64,000 nucleotides of DNA from Sphingobacteriaceae bacterium (GTDB taxonomy: Bacteria > Bacteroidota > Bacteroidia > UBA7662), in assembly GCA_013824115.1 (NCBI GenBank), contig PNNG01000017.1, forward strand, positions 23,133 through 87,132. Direction: 5' to 3'. Positions 37,098-47,534 of this stretch are shown one piece after another. Each line of letters begins with the position of its first letter. Position 1 is the stretch's first letter. The notes beneath the pieces are model-generated. The model saw only the letters and a program-made list of their open reading frames with translations, was not told the DNA's origin and searched no databases. Position numbers and translations under genes: made by a program.

Positions 37098-39190
37098 TGA
37101 GCGTGAAGCAAGATATCGTCAGGAGAATTTACCTCTCCTTTGCACTGATGGTGTTGGTGGGACTGGGCATTGTGTTCCAGGCCGCCCGCATTCAAACGGT
37201 GGAGGGAGCGTATTACCGAGAGTTGGCCGACAGTCTCACCACGGCTTACCGCACCATTGAAGCCATACGCGGCAATATTTACGCCGCCGATGGCAGTTTG
37301 CTGGCTACTTCGGTGCCCATTTACGATGTGCGCATGGATACCCGGGTAGATGGACTCACCGACGAGCTTTTTGAAAACAAGGTCGATTCGCTGGCCTTGG
37401 GCCTATCACGCATTTTTGGCGATATGAGCGAGCGCGACTATGCCCGCAAAATCCGCGAAGGTCGCCGTACCGGCAAGCGCAATATGTTGCTCAAGCGCAA
37501 CATCAATTACGAGCAGCTACAGCGCGTGAAACAGCTCGCTTTGTTCAATCGCGGCCGATACAAAGGCGGCTTGGTAGTAGAGCAGAAGACCAAAAGAGAA
37601 ATGCCATTCCGACATCTCGCCAGGCGCACCATCGGTTATGCCATTGCCGGTGTGGCGCCGGTGGGATTGGAGGGCGCTTTTGATGCCGAGCTGGCTGGTG
37701 TGGGAGGCAAGCGCCTCATGCAGAAGATTGCCGGCGGGGTGTGGATTCCGATTAACGACCGCGATGAAATTGAGCCCAGCCACGGCCACGACATTGTCAC
37801 CACCATCGATGTGAACATTCAAGACGTCACCGAAGCAGCTCTTTTGCGCGCTTTGGAGAAGCACAATGCCGACCATGGTACCGCCATTGTGATGGAAGTG
37901 GCTACCGGAAAAATAAAAGCCATGGCCAATTTGGGTCGCGATGCAGAAGGCGGTCTCTACTACGAAAAATACAATTACGCCATTGGCGAAAGTGCCGAAC
38001 CCGGCTCGACCATGAAATTGGCCTCGTTGATGGTAGCTTTAGAGCGGGGCGATGTGCGTTTGACCGACAGCATTGACATTGAGCGCGGGCAATTCCGCTT
38101 TTTCGACCGGGTGATGAAGGATTCGGAAAAGCACGATCACCGCATGATGACGGTGAAAGACATTTTCGCCATCAGCTCCAATGTGGGCATTTCGCGCCTC
38201 ATTCAGGAGCAATATGGCAAGCAGCCGCAGTTGTTTTTAAACGGACTCGAAAGTTTGGGCATGGGCAAACTCACCGGCATTGAAATTACCGGCGAAGGCA
38301 AGCCTGAAGTGAAGCGGCCGGGTACCAAAGGCTGGAGCGGTGTAACCCTCCCTTGGATGAGTGTGGGCTATGAGCTTCGCTTTACACCGCTGCAGGTGCT
38401 CTCGCTTTACAATGCGGTGGCCAACGATGGCAAAATGATGCACCCTTATTTGGTGCAGGAAGTGCAGGAGTATGGCAAGGCCGTAAAAAAATACAAGCCC
38501 GAGGTCATGCAAGCCAGTATAGCCAGTGCCTCTACCATCAAACAAGCCCGCGAATTGCTAGAGCATGTGGCAGTGGTAGGTACCGCCAAACATTTGCAAG
38601 GCAAACAATACAGCATTGCGGGCAAAACAGGTACTGCTTTGATTGCCGACAATAGCGCAGGTTACCGTGGCACAGTAAAGTACCGGGCCTCGTTTGCCGG
38701 TTATTTTCCCGCCGATAAACCGCGCTACAGTGTGATTGTGGTGGTGGCCAATCCAAGCGCTGGGGTGTATTACGGCGGTTATGTGGCCGGACCGGTGTTC
38801 AAAGAAATTGCCGACAAGGTGTATGCCTCGCACATCAATCCGTATTTAGATCAAGACCGTCCCACCGACGAGCAGCCCGATTACCTCATTGTAAAAGGGG
38901 GTCGCCGCGATGAAACCGAATATGTATTGCGCAAGCTCGACTTCGCTTACAACGACGCGCCCGATGCGGAATGGGTGAGTCAGGCCGACAGCACCCGCCT
39001 CACCGAAGTAGCCATTAAAGACAAGCTGGTGCCCCAGGTTACGGGCATGGGCTTAAAAGACGCCGTTTTTCTGCTCGAAAATGCTGGCTTGCGTGTGGTG
39101 CCTATAGGCCGCGGCAGGGTAGTACGCCAGAGCATAAAGGCGGGAAGTGCCTATCGTAAAAATCAAGAAATCGTATTGGAACTCAGCTGA
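37097..39190 (+). CDS. ftsI: Penicillin-binding protein FtsI with PASTA domain
   Basis: EPGSTMKLASLMVAL (SxxK), SSNVGIS, AGKTGTA; C-terminal PASTA. Confidence 0.93.
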   Translation: MSVKQDIVRRIYLSFALMVLVGLGIVFQAARIQTVEGAYYRELADSLTTAYRTIEAIRGNIYAADGSLLATSVPIYDVRMDTRVDGLTDELFENKVDSLALGLSRIFGDMSERDYARKIREGRRTGKRNMLLKRNINYEQLQRVKQLALFNRGRYKGGLVVEQKTKREMPFRHLARRTIGYAIAGVAPVGLEGAFDAELAGVGGKRLMQKIAGGVWIPINDRDEIEPSHGHDIVTTIDVNIQDVTEAALLRALEKHNADHGTAIVMEVATGKIKAMANLGRDAEGGLYYEKYNYAIGESAEPGSTMKLASLMVALERGDVRLTDSIDIERGQFRFFDRVMKDSEKHDHRMMTVKDIFAISSNVGISRLIQEQYGKQPQLFLNGLESLGMGKLTGIEITGEGKPEVKRPGTKGWSGVTLPWMSVGYELRFTPLQVLSLYNAVANDGKMMHPYLVQEVQEYGKAVKKYKPEVMQASIASASTIKQARELLEHVAVVGTAKHLQGKQYSIAGKTGTALIADNSAGYRGTVKYRASFAGYFPADKPRYSVIVVVANPSAGVYYGGYVAGPVFKEIADKVYASHINPYLDQDRPTDEQPDYLIVKGGRRDETEYVLRKLDFAYNDAPDAEWVSQADSTRLTEVAIKDKLVPQVTGMGLKDAVFLLENAGLRVVPIGRGRVVRQSIKAGSAYRKNQEIVLELS

Positions 39191-40650
39191 TGCCACTTTT
39201 ACGCGACATATTGTACAAAGCCGGGGCCGTTGAAATACACGGCAGCACCGATCGTGACATTGCGGCCGTAGCGCTCGACTCGCGCAAGGTAGTTGCAGGC
39301 GCTGCTTTTGTAGCGGTGCGTGGCAGTGCTACCGATGGGCACCAGTACATGGCCAAGGCCGCCGAGCTAGGCGCCTCTGCCATTGTGTGCGAGGAATTGC
39401 CAACAGAACGTGCGGCCGGGGTCACCTATGTGCGCGTGCCCGACAGCAGCAGGGCTTTGGCGTGGATGGCTTGCAACTTTTACGACAATCCCTCCGAAAA
39501 GCTCAAGCTTGTAGGCATAACCGGCACCAACGGCAAAACCACCACGGTAAATTTGCTTTTTGCGCTGTTTACTCGCATGGGTTATCCCTGCGGATTGTTG
39601 TCGACCGTGGGCAACCGCATTGGTCACCGCAACCTCGAAGCCACACATACTACCCCCGATGCCGTCACCATCAATGCCCTTTTGGCCGAGATGGTGGAAG
39701 CCGGTTGCAGCCACGCCTTCATGGAGGTGAGCTCGCATGCCGCGCACCAGCACCGCATTGAAGGTTTGGCTTTCGATGTAGCCATTTTCAGCAACATCAC
39801 CCACGACCACCTCGATTACCATGGCACCTTTGACCATTATTTGAAGGCCAAGAAGTCGTTTTTCGACCGTTTGTCGGCCGAGGCAGTGGCTCTGGTGAAC
39901 CGCGACGATAAAAACGGCCTGGTGATGGTGCAAAACACCAAAGCCAAGGTGCAGACCTTCTCGTTGCGTCAGGATGCTGACCTCAAGGCCAAGGTATTGG
40001 AAAATAACTTCGCTGGCTTGCACCTGCTGCTCGACGGTACCGATTTCCACAGCGGCCTCATTGGCAGCTTCAATGCCTACAACCTGCTGGCCGTTTACGG
40101 AGCGGCCATGGCTTTGGGTGAAGACAAGTTAGAAGTGCTTACGGCCCTTTCTTCTTTGGCAGCACCCAGCGGCCGATTCGATTATGTACGCAGTGCCAAC
40201 CTCATTACCGGCATTGTAGATTACGCCCATACCCCCGATGCTTTGGAAAATGTGTTGCGCACCATCCGCGACATCCGCCAGGGCAACGAGCGCATCATTA
40301 CCGTGGTAGGCTGTGGGGGCGATCGCGACAAGACCAAACGGCCGGTGATGGCCGAACTGGCTGCCCGCATGAGCGACAAAGCCATCCTCACCAGCGACAA
40401 TCCCCGCACCGAAGACCCCGAGCGCATACTCGATGAAATGCAGGCCGGTTTGTCGCTCGAGCAGAAAATCCATACCCTGCGCATCAGCGACCGTGCCGAA
40501 GCCATTCGTGCGGCCTGCATGCTGGCACTGCCCGGCGACATCATTTTGGTGGCGGGCAAGGGACACGAAACCTACCAAGACATTGCCGGGGTAAAACACC
40601 CTTTTGACGATAAAGCCGAACTCCTCAAAAACCTTGAAAGCTTGAAATAA
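39190..40650 (+). CDS. murE: UDP-MurNAc-tripeptide synthetase
   Basis: GITGTNGKTTTVNLLFAL, DNPRTEDPERI. Confidence 0.95.
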   Translation: MPLLRDILYKAGAVEIHGSTDRDIAAVALDSRKVVAGAAFVAVRGSATDGHQYMAKAAELGASAIVCEELPTERAAGVTYVRVPDSSRALAWMACNFYDNPSEKLKLVGITGTNGKTTTVNLLFALFTRMGYPCGLLSTVGNRIGHRNLEATHTTPDAVTINALLAEMVEAGCSHAFMEVSSHAAHQHRIEGLAFDVAIFSNITHDHLDYHGTFDHYLKAKKSFFDRLSAEAVALVNRDDKNGLVMVQNTKAKVQTFSLRQDADLKAKVLENNFAGLHLLLDGTDFHSGLIGSFNAYNLLAVYGAAMALGEDKLEVLTALSSLAAPSGRFDYVRSANLITGIVDYAHTPDALENVLRTIRDIRQGNERIITVVGCGGDRDKTKRPVMAELAARMSDKAILTSDNPRTEDPERILDEMQAGLSLEQKIHTLRISDRAEAIRAACMLALPGDIILVAGKGHETYQDIAGVKHPFDDKAELLKNLESLK

Positions 40651-41786
40651 TGTTGTACTACCTGTTTGATTATCTCGACAAGCAATTCGACCTGGCCGGT
40701 GCGGGGGTTTTCCGCTTTATTTCGTTCAGGGCATCGTTGGCGGCCATTTTGAGTTTGCTCATCAGCTTGTTTATTGGCAAGCGCATCATCAACTACCTCA
40801 AGCGCAAGCAAATTGGCGAAACCATCCGCACGGTGGGCCCCGAGAGCCATTTCAGCAAAAAAGGCACCCCTACCATGGGTGGTGTCATCATCCTCATTTC
40901 AATCCTTATTCCCACCCTCTTAGTAGCCAAGGTAGAGAATGTGTATGTGCTGGTGATGTTGTTGGCTACCCTCTGGATGGGTGCCATAGGCCTCACCGAC
41001 GACTACATCAAGGTGTTTTTGAAGAACAAGCAAGGCCTGCGCTCTAAGTTCAAAATCATGGGACAGGTGGGCTTGGGCATCATCATCGCAACTACCCTGT
41101 TTTTCCATCCCGATGTGCAGCAAATTGCCCTGCAAACCAACCTGCCCATCGGCAAATCGCTCTTCAGCTATGCCAATTTGGCACCTACGCCTGAGCTGGC
41201 CTGGGTGATTTATTTTGCGGTGATCATCTTCATTGTAACGGCGGTAACCAATGCGGTGAATCTTACCGACGGTATCGACGGACTGGCGGCAGGCGTATCG
41301 GCCATAGTGGGTACCGGTTTGGGCATTTTGGCTTATATGAGCGGTAACACCATTTTGGCCAATTACCTCAATATTCTGTATGTGCCCATGTCGGGCGAGG
41401 TGGTGGTTTTCCTGGCGTCGCTGGTAGGTGCTTGTATTGGCTTCATTTGGTACAATAGTTTTCCGGCCCAGGTTTTTATGGGCGATACGGGTTCATTGGC
41501 TTTGGGTGGTGCCTTGGCTGCTGTAGCCATCATCATCAAAATGGAATTGTTGCTGCCCATTTTGTGCGGCATTTTCTTCGTAGAAAGCCTGTCGGTAATC
41601 ATACAAGTAACCTACTTCAAATACACCAAAAAGAAATACGGTGAAGGTCGCCGCATCTTCAAGATGTCGCCCCTGCACCACCACTACGAGCTCAAAGGCA
41701 TTCCCGAACCTAAAATCGTGACCCGCTTTTGGATTGTAGCCATCTTCCTTGTGATTGTAACCATTGCCTTGCTGAAACTGAGATAA
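40650..41786 (+). CDS. mraY: Phospho-MurNAc-pentapeptide transferase
   Basis: GTPTMGGVIILI, NAVNLTDGIDGLAAG, MFKMSPLHHHYEL-like ending. Confidence 0.96.
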   Translation: MLYYLFDYLDKQFDLAGAGVFRFISFRASLAAILSLLISLFIGKRIINYLKRKQIGETIRTVGPESHFSKKGTPTMGGVIILISILIPTLLVAKVENVYVLVMLLATLWMGAIGLTDDYIKVFLKNKQGLRSKFKIMGQVGLGIIIATTLFFHPDVQQIALQTNLPIGKSLFSYANLAPTPELAWVIYFAVIIFIVTAVTNAVNLTDGIDGLAAGVSAIVGTGLGILAYMSGNTILANYLNILYVPMSGEVVVFLASLVGACIGFIWYNSFPAQVFMGDTGSLALGGALAAVAIIIKMELLLPILCGIFFVESLSVIIQVTYFKYTKKKYGEGRRIFKMSPLHHHYELKGIPEPKIVTRFWIVAIFLVIVTIALLKLR

Positions 41787-43126
41787 TGCCCGATAAGATT
41801 GTCATACTGGGAGCAGGAGAGAGCGGCGTAGGTGCTGCTGTGCTGGCGAAAAAGCTGGGTGCCGACGTATTGGTGTCGGACGCCGGAGCGATCAAGCCTG
41901 CCCAGTTGGCAACGCTCGAGGCTTTGGGCGTGCGCATCGAGCAAGGTGGGCATACCGAAGCCGAGCTTTTGGGGGCAAAGGAAGTGATCAAAAGTCCGGG
42001 TATCCCCGACCACCTGCCGCTTTTGCAGCGGGTGCGTGCTGCCGGGGTACCCATCATCAACGAATTGGAATACGCTGCGCGCCACACCCAAGCCAAACTC
42101 ATTGGCATTACGGGCACCAATGGCAAAACCACGACTACGCTGTTGACGTATCACATTTTTAAGTCGGCCGGACTCAAAGTAGGCCTGGCGGGCAATGTGG
42201 GCAAAAGTTTTGCGCGGCAGGTGGCTGAAGAGGATTTCGATTATTACATCCTCGAGATCAGTAGTTTCCAGCTCGATGGAATGTTTGCCACCCGTTTGGA
42301 TGTGGGCGTGATTACCAACATCACCCCCGATCATTTAGACCGCTACGATTACAAATTCGAAAACTACGTGGCTTCGAAGCTGCGTATTGCCCAGAACATG
42401 GGTCCCGAGCAAGTGCTGGTGTACAATGCCGACGATGCGGTAACGGTACAAGCCCTGGAGGGTGCCAGCATCAAAGCCCGCAAAATTCCCTTCAGCTTCG
42501 AGCGCGAGTTAGAAGGCGAAGGGGCTTTCAAAAAAGGACAAGAAATATTTTTTCGCATAAACCAAGATACCATGACAGTGCCATTCGATGAACTCTCGCT
42601 AAAAGGTCGCCATAACAGTTACAACGCCATGGCGGCTGGGGTACCTTCCCGACTCTACGACATCCGCAAAGACAGCGTGCGAGAAAGCATGAGCAATTTC
42701 GAGCAGGTGGAGCACCGACTGGAAAGGGTAGCTACCATCAAAGGGGTGGAGTATGTGAACGACAGCAAGGCCACCAATGTGAACAGTGCCTGGTACGCTC
42801 TCGAAACCTATGCCGGACCCATTGTTTGGATTGCAGGTGGGGTAGACAAGGGCAATGATTACGAGTCGATCAAAGACTTGGTGAAAGAGCGCGTAAAGGC
42901 CATCGTTTGTTTGGGTACCGATAATCGTGGAATCCATGAGGCTTTCGGCCAGTTGGTGCCTGTAATTGTAAACACCACCAGTATGGAAGAATGTGTGCGC
43001 ATGGCCCATCACTTGGCTGTGAAGGGCGATGTGGTATTGTTGTCGCCTGCTTGCGCCAGTTTCGACCTGTTTGACAATTACGAAGACCGTGGCCGTCAAT
43101 TTAAAAAACACGTAAAGGCACTCTGA
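41786..43126 (+). CDS. murD: UDP-MurNAc-L-Ala:D-Glu ligase
   Basis: VILGAGESGVGAAVLAKKLG, GITGTNGKTTTTLLTYHI, WIAGGVDKGNDY. Confidence 0.95.
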   Translation: MPDKIVILGAGESGVGAAVLAKKLGADVLVSDAGAIKPAQLATLEALGVRIEQGGHTEAELLGAKEVIKSPGIPDHLPLLQRVRAAGVPIINELEYAARHTQAKLIGITGTNGKTTTTLLTYHIFKSAGLKVGLAGNVGKSFARQVAEEDFDYYILEISSFQLDGMFATRLDVGVITNITPDHLDRYDYKFENYVASKLRIAQNMGPEQVLVYNADDAVTVQALEGASIKARKIPFSFERELEGEGAFKKGQEIFFRINQDTMTVPFDELSLKGRHNSYNAMAAGVPSRLYDIRKDSVRESMSNFEQVEHRLERVATIKGVEYVNDSKATNVNSAWYALETYAGPIVWIAGGVDKGNDYESIKDLVKERVKAIVCLGTDNRGIHEAFGQLVPVIVNTTSMEECVRMAHHLAVKGDVVLLSPACASFDLFDNYEDRGRQFKKHVKAL

Positions 43127-44298
43127 TGAGCGGCTTGCTGCAACATATCCATTTGCGGGGCGACCGCACCATTTGGCTGATAGTGGGCATTTTGACCCTC
43201 TTTTCGCTCTTGGTGGTGTATTCGTCGACCGGCACCCTGGCTTACAAGGCGCAGGGCGGGAATACCGAGTATTTCCTCTTCAAACACGGGGCTTTGGCCA
43301 TTGCGGGTTTGGCGATGATGTACTTCGTTCACCACCTGCCATCGCGTTACTTCAGCCGATTGTCGCAGGTCCTTTTGTGGCTCAGCATTCCCTTGTTGCT
43401 CTACACCTTGGTAAAAGGCACCAGTTTGAACGAGGCCAGCCGCTGGATTACCATCCCCATCATCAACCAAACTTTCCAAAGTTCCGACTTGGCCAAGCTG
43501 GCGCTCATCATGTATTTGGCACGCACCCTGGCCCGCAAGCAAGACGATATTAAAAGCTGGAAGGAAGCCTTTTTGCCCGTTATTTTTCCGGTAGGCCTGG
43601 TTTGTGCCCTCATTGCACCTGCCAACCTCAGTACGGCCATGTTGGTATTTGCTACCAGTTTGATGGTGATGTTTATTGGCCGCATCAGCGTACGGCAGAT
43701 TGCGCTTTTGCTGCTGGTAGGTGGACTCACGCTCAGCACTTTTGTGTTTGTAAGTTACCAGGCAGGTTGGTTCCGTGCCAAAACCTGGGTGAGCCGGGTA
43801 GAGAACTTTATTTCGGCCGACCAGCAGGAAGAAGCTTTTCAAACCCAACAAGCCAAAATTGCCATTGCCACCGGTGGTGTGGTGGGTAAAGGTCCGGGCA
43901 AGAGCACCCAGCGCAACTTCTTGCCCCACCCTTACAGCGACTTCATTTTTGCTACCATCATCGAAGAATATGGCATTGCGGGAGGCGCTTTTGTGATGCT
44001 GCTGTACCTCGGTTTGTTGTACCGGGTTACGCGCATTGTAATTAAAGCACCCCAAGCTTTTGGGGCCTTGTTGGCCATTGGCCTGTGCCTCATGCTGGTG
44101 ATACAAGCCATGGTGAATATGGCCGTAGCGGTGAATTTGTTTCCCGTAACCGGACAAACCCTGCCCCTGGTGAGCATGGGGGGTACGTCCATCATTTTTA
44201 CCAGCATTGCCTTTGGCATCATACTCAGTGTGAGCCGCGAAATAGAAAAAGAAGAAAACGGCGAACAGCCACTAAACGAAGCAGCCATTGCAGCCTAA
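43126..44298 (+). CDS. ftsW: SEDS glycosyltransferase FtsW
   Basis: Multi-TM; KGPGKSTQRNFLPHPYSDFIFATIIEEYG; LPLVSMGGTSIIFTSIAFGIIL. Confidence 0.93.
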   Translation: MSGLLQHIHLRGDRTIWLIVGILTLFSLLVVYSSTGTLAYKAQGGNTEYFLFKHGALAIAGLAMMYFVHHLPSRYFSRLSQVLLWLSIPLLLYTLVKGTSLNEASRWITIPIINQTFQSSDLAKLALIMYLARTLARKQDDIKSWKEAFLPVIFPVGLVCALIAPANLSTAMLVFATSLMVMFIGRISVRQIALLLLVGGLTLSTFVFVSYQAGWFRAKTWVSRVENFISADQQEEAFQTQQAKIAIATGGVVGKGPGKSTQRNFLPHPYSDFIFATIIEEYGIAGGAFVMLLYLGLLYRVTRIVIKAPQAFGALLAIGLCLMLVIQAMVNMAVAVNLFPVTGQTLPLVSMGGTSIIFTSIAFGIILSVSREIEKEENGEQPLNEAAIAA

Positions 44299-45412
44299 AC
44301 ACACATACAAATTCATCGTGAGCGGTGGAGGCACGGGGGGACACATCTTCCCGGCCATCAGCATTGCGCGCGCGTTGGAGGCGGCGGTGCCCGGCTGCGA
44401 GCTGTTGTTTGTGGGTGCCAAAGGCCGTATGGAAATGGAGCGCGTGCCCGCTGCAGGTTACCGCATTGTGGGCTTGCCCATCACGGGCATCCAACGCTCG
44501 CTGAGCGCGCAAAATTTGTTGTTCCCTTTCCGTTTGTTGAAAAGCTTGTGGCAGGCTTCACGCATTGTGAGCGGTTTCGGTCCCGATGCCGTGGTAGGCG
44601 TAGGCGGTTATGCCAGCGGTCCACTTTTGTTTGCCGCCCAGCTCAAGGGTATACCCACATTTATCCAAGAACAAAACGCCTATGCCGGACTCACCAACAA
44701 ATGGTTGGCGGGACGGGTGCGTAAAGCTTATGTGGCTTACGAGGGCATGGATGCTTATTTCCCGGCCGCGCGGGTGGTGTTGACGGGCAATCCCATCAGG
44801 CAGGATTTATTTGCCCTGGAGCACCAGTCGGCAGCCAGTTTGCAGCACTTTGGCTTGAGTGGACGGAAACCCGTTTTGCTGGTCATTGGCGGCAGTTTGG
44901 GTGCGCGTACGCTCAACGAATCGGTGCATGCTGGTTTGGAGGCGCTGGTGGCTGCGGGGGTACAGCTCATTTGGCAAACCGGAAAGGCTTACGCAGCCAA
45001 AGCCGCCGAAGCTGTAGCGCCCTTCAAAGACCAAGGCATTTTCACCGCTCCCTTCATCGACCGCATGGATTTGGCTTTCAGTGCGGCCAATCTCATTGTG
45101 TCGCGTGCCGGTGCTGGTACCATCAGCGAATTGGCGGTGGTAGGCAAACCCGTGATTTTGGTACCCTCACCGCATGTGGCCGAAGACCACCAAACCAAAA
45201 ATGCCAAGGCTTTGGCCGCACGCAATGCCGCCATCCTCATCCCTGATGATGCCGCCCGCGAAGAGCTCATGGGCGCCGCCATGCGTTTGTTGAAAGATGT
45301 GGATGGTTGTAACCGCTTGTCGGCCCAGCTCAAACAATTCGATCGCCGCCACGCCGCCGCCGAAATTGCTGCAGATATTTTAAACGAAATAGCGAAAGGG
45401 GGGAAGTCATGA
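44288..45412 (+). CDS. murG: UDP-GlcNAc:lipid I GlcNAc transferase (TTG start)
   Basis: IVSGGGTGGHIFPAISIARAL, VGVGGYASGPLLFAA, SRAGAGTISELAVVGKPVILVPSPHVAEDHQTKNA. Confidence 0.95.
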   Translation: MQPKHTYKFIVSGGGTGGHIFPAISIARALEAAVPGCELLFVGAKGRMEMERVPAAGYRIVGLPITGIQRSLSAQNLLFPFRLLKSLWQASRIVSGFGPDAVVGVGGYASGPLLFAAQLKGIPTFIQEQNAYAGLTNKWLAGRVRKAYVAYEGMDAYFPAARVVLTGNPIRQDLFALEHQSAASLQHFGLSGRKPVLLVIGGSLGARTLNESVHAGLEALVAAGVQLIWQTGKAYAAKAAEAVAPFKDQGIFTAPFIDRMDLAFSAANLIVSRAGAGTISELAVVGKPVILVPSPHVAEDHQTKNAKALAARNAAILIPDDAAREELMGAAMRLLKDVDGCNRLSAQLKQFDRRHAAAEIAADILNEIAKGGKS

Positions 45413-46770
45413 TTGCCTCGCGTTTCGACCGTTTTTACTTCATTGGCATTGGCGGCATTGGCATGAGTGCCATCGCCCGGCTCTTGCTGCAGCGCGGTTT
45501 TACCGTGGCGGGTTACGACAAAACCCCTTCGGAGCTCACCGATGCTTTGACTGCCGAAGGTGCACAGATTTCGTTTGCCGATGAGGTGAGCAGCATTCCT
45601 GCCGCCTGCACCGATGCCAGCCGCACCTTGGTGATTGTAACGCCGGCTGTTCCTGGGCAGAATGCCATTCCCCAATGGTTTGCCGCGCAAGGTTTTGAGC
45701 AGGTGAAGCGCGCCAAGGCCCTGGGCATGATCACCGCCGACGGCATTTGTTTGGCCGTTGCCGGTACCCACGGCAAAACCACCACCACCACCTTGCTGGC
45801 GCATTTGCTCATGGAAGCGGGTTATGAATTTACCGCTTTGCTGGGTGGGGTAAGTGCCAACTACCAAAGCAATTTGCTGCAAACGGGTACCAAATACTTT
45901 GTGACCGAGGCCGATGAATTCGACCGCTCGTTCTTGCAGCTGCGTCCGGCCCATGCCGCCATCACCAGCATGGATGCCGACCATTTAGACATTTACGGCA
46001 CCGAAGCGCAAATGCATGCGGCCTATGCCGAATTTGCCGCGCTTTGCAGCCATACCCTGGTGTACCATGCCGGTTTGCCCTTGCCGCTCAACGGAACGGC
46101 CAAGGCCATCACTTACGGGGCTGAGGGCGTCGTGCAAGCCCATAACATCCGTGTAGAAAACGGGGAGTTTGTGTTCGATTATGTGGGTGAGCAAGTCATT
46201 GCCGATATCCATTGCGGCATGCCCGGCTTGCACAACATCGAAAACGCCCTTGCGGCCATCACCCTGGCCTTGCAAGTGGGGGTGGATGCTGCCGTTATTC
46301 GCAGCGCCATGGCCTCTTTCCGTGGGGTGAAGCGCCGTTTTGAGCGCATTTACAGCGGTGCTGGCAAGGTGTTTATCGACGATTACGCCCACCATCCCAC
46401 CGAAATCAATGCCTTGGTGGCCTCGGTGCGTCGCATGTATCCTGGTAAAAAGGTGCTGGGCGTATTCCAGCCGCATTTGTTCAGCCGCACGCGCGACTTC
46501 CTCGACGGATTCGCCGACAGCCTCGCTGCTTTGGACGAATGCCTGCTGCTCGACATCTATCCTGCCCGCGAATTGCCCATCGAAGGCATCAGTTCGGCCG
46601 TTTTACAAGCCAAAATCGGCGGTCATTGTCGCCTTTTGGCCAAGGAAAGTTTGGTAGCTGCCGTAATGCAAGCCGAATGGGACGTACTGCTTACCATTGG
46701 CGCGGGCGACATCGACCGTTTGGTGCAGCCCCTGGCCGATGCCATCCACCGAAAGGAGGTACAGGCATGA
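45409..46770 (+). CDS. murC: UDP-MurNAc:L-Ala ligase
   Basis: FIGIGGIGMSAIARLLLQRGF, AGTHGKTTTTTLLAHLL, DDYAHHPTEI. Confidence 0.96.
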   Translation: MIASRFDRFYFIGIGGIGMSAIARLLLQRGFTVAGYDKTPSELTDALTAEGAQISFADEVSSIPAACTDASRTLVIVTPAVPGQNAIPQWFAAQGFEQVKRAKALGMITADGICLAVAGTHGKTTTTTLLAHLLMEAGYEFTALLGGVSANYQSNLLQTGTKYFVTEADEFDRSFLQLRPAHAAITSMDADHLDIYGTEAQMHAAYAEFAALCSHTLVYHAGLPLPLNGTAKAITYGAEGVVQAHNIRVENGEFVFDYVGEQVIADIHCGMPGLHNIENALAAITLALQVGVDAAVIRSAMASFRGVKRRFERIYSGAGKVFIDDYAHHPTEINALVASVRRMYPGKKVLGVFQPHLFSRTRDFLDGFADSLAALDECLLLDIYPARELPIEGISSAVLQAKIGGHCRLLAKESLVAAVMQAEWDVLLTIGAGDIDRLVQPLADAIHRKEVQA

Positions 46771-47534
46771 AGCTACTGAAGAAAATAGGCATCGTGCTTG
46801 CTCACCTCGTGGTGGTAGCCGGCTTGTTTGTGGCCTTTGGCTTCATCCGCCAGGAGCGTGATGGAGCGGTGGTAAAAGACCTCGACTTACGCGTGGACCA
46901 CAAAGGAGGCAGCTACTTCATCGATCGCGAAGGCGTGCTGACACAATTGCGCCGGGCCGGTTTTGGCAAGTTGGAAGGCATGCGCCTCGACAGCCTCAAC
47001 CTCTTGGCGATCGAAAAAGCCATCGCTAAAAATCCCTATGTGGCTACTTCCGAGGCGTACATCGACATGCAGGGCCACCTCAGCATTCGGGTGACGCAGC
47101 GCCAGCCGGTATTGCGCATCATCAACCGCTACATGGAAAGCTATTATGTAGATGCCGATGGCCGTACCATGCCGTCGAGCAGCAACTACGCGGCACCGGT
47201 GATGGTGGCCAGCGGCAACATCGGCGACCGTCCGGCCCCCGGCGACAGCCTCCGCAGCGAAGCCGCCAAACAGGTATTTGAGCTGAACGAATACCTGCGG
47301 AAGAACGAACTCTACGCTGCCCTTTTTGTGCAGCTGTACGTGAATGCCCAGGGCGAACTCGAAATGGTGCCCCGTGTGGGCAACCACACCGTTTTGGTGG
47401 GCGAGCCTACCGAAATGGACGAAAAAATGGAAAAACTATTGGCCTTGTACCGCACCGCCCTCGACAAAGAAGGCTGGGAGCAATACCGGCAGATAAACGT
47501 AAAATTTAAGGATCAGGTGATATGCAAAAGGTAA
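46767..47534 (+). CDS. ftsQ: Cell division protein FtsQ
   Basis: MKLLKKIGIVLAHLVVVAGLFVAFGFI TM plus POTRA-like region; dcw position. Start corrected from ORF-track 46539. Confidence 0.88.
   Translation: MKLLKKIGIVLAHLVVVAGLFVAFGFIRQERDGAVVKDLDLRVDHKGGSYFIDREGVLTQLRRAGFGKLEGMRLDSLNLLAIEKAIAKNPYVATSEAYIDMQGHLSIRVTQRQPVLRIINRYMESYYVDADGRTMPSSSNYAAPVMVASGNIGDRPAPGDSLRSEAAKQVFELNEYLRKNELYAALFVQLYVNAQGELEMVPRVGNHTVLVGEPTEMDEKMEKLLALYRTALDKEGWEQYRQINVKFKDQVICKR

Noticed and set aside
43096-44157. 353-aa minus-strand ORF
   Set aside because: Antisense shadow of ftsW; no recognisable domain.
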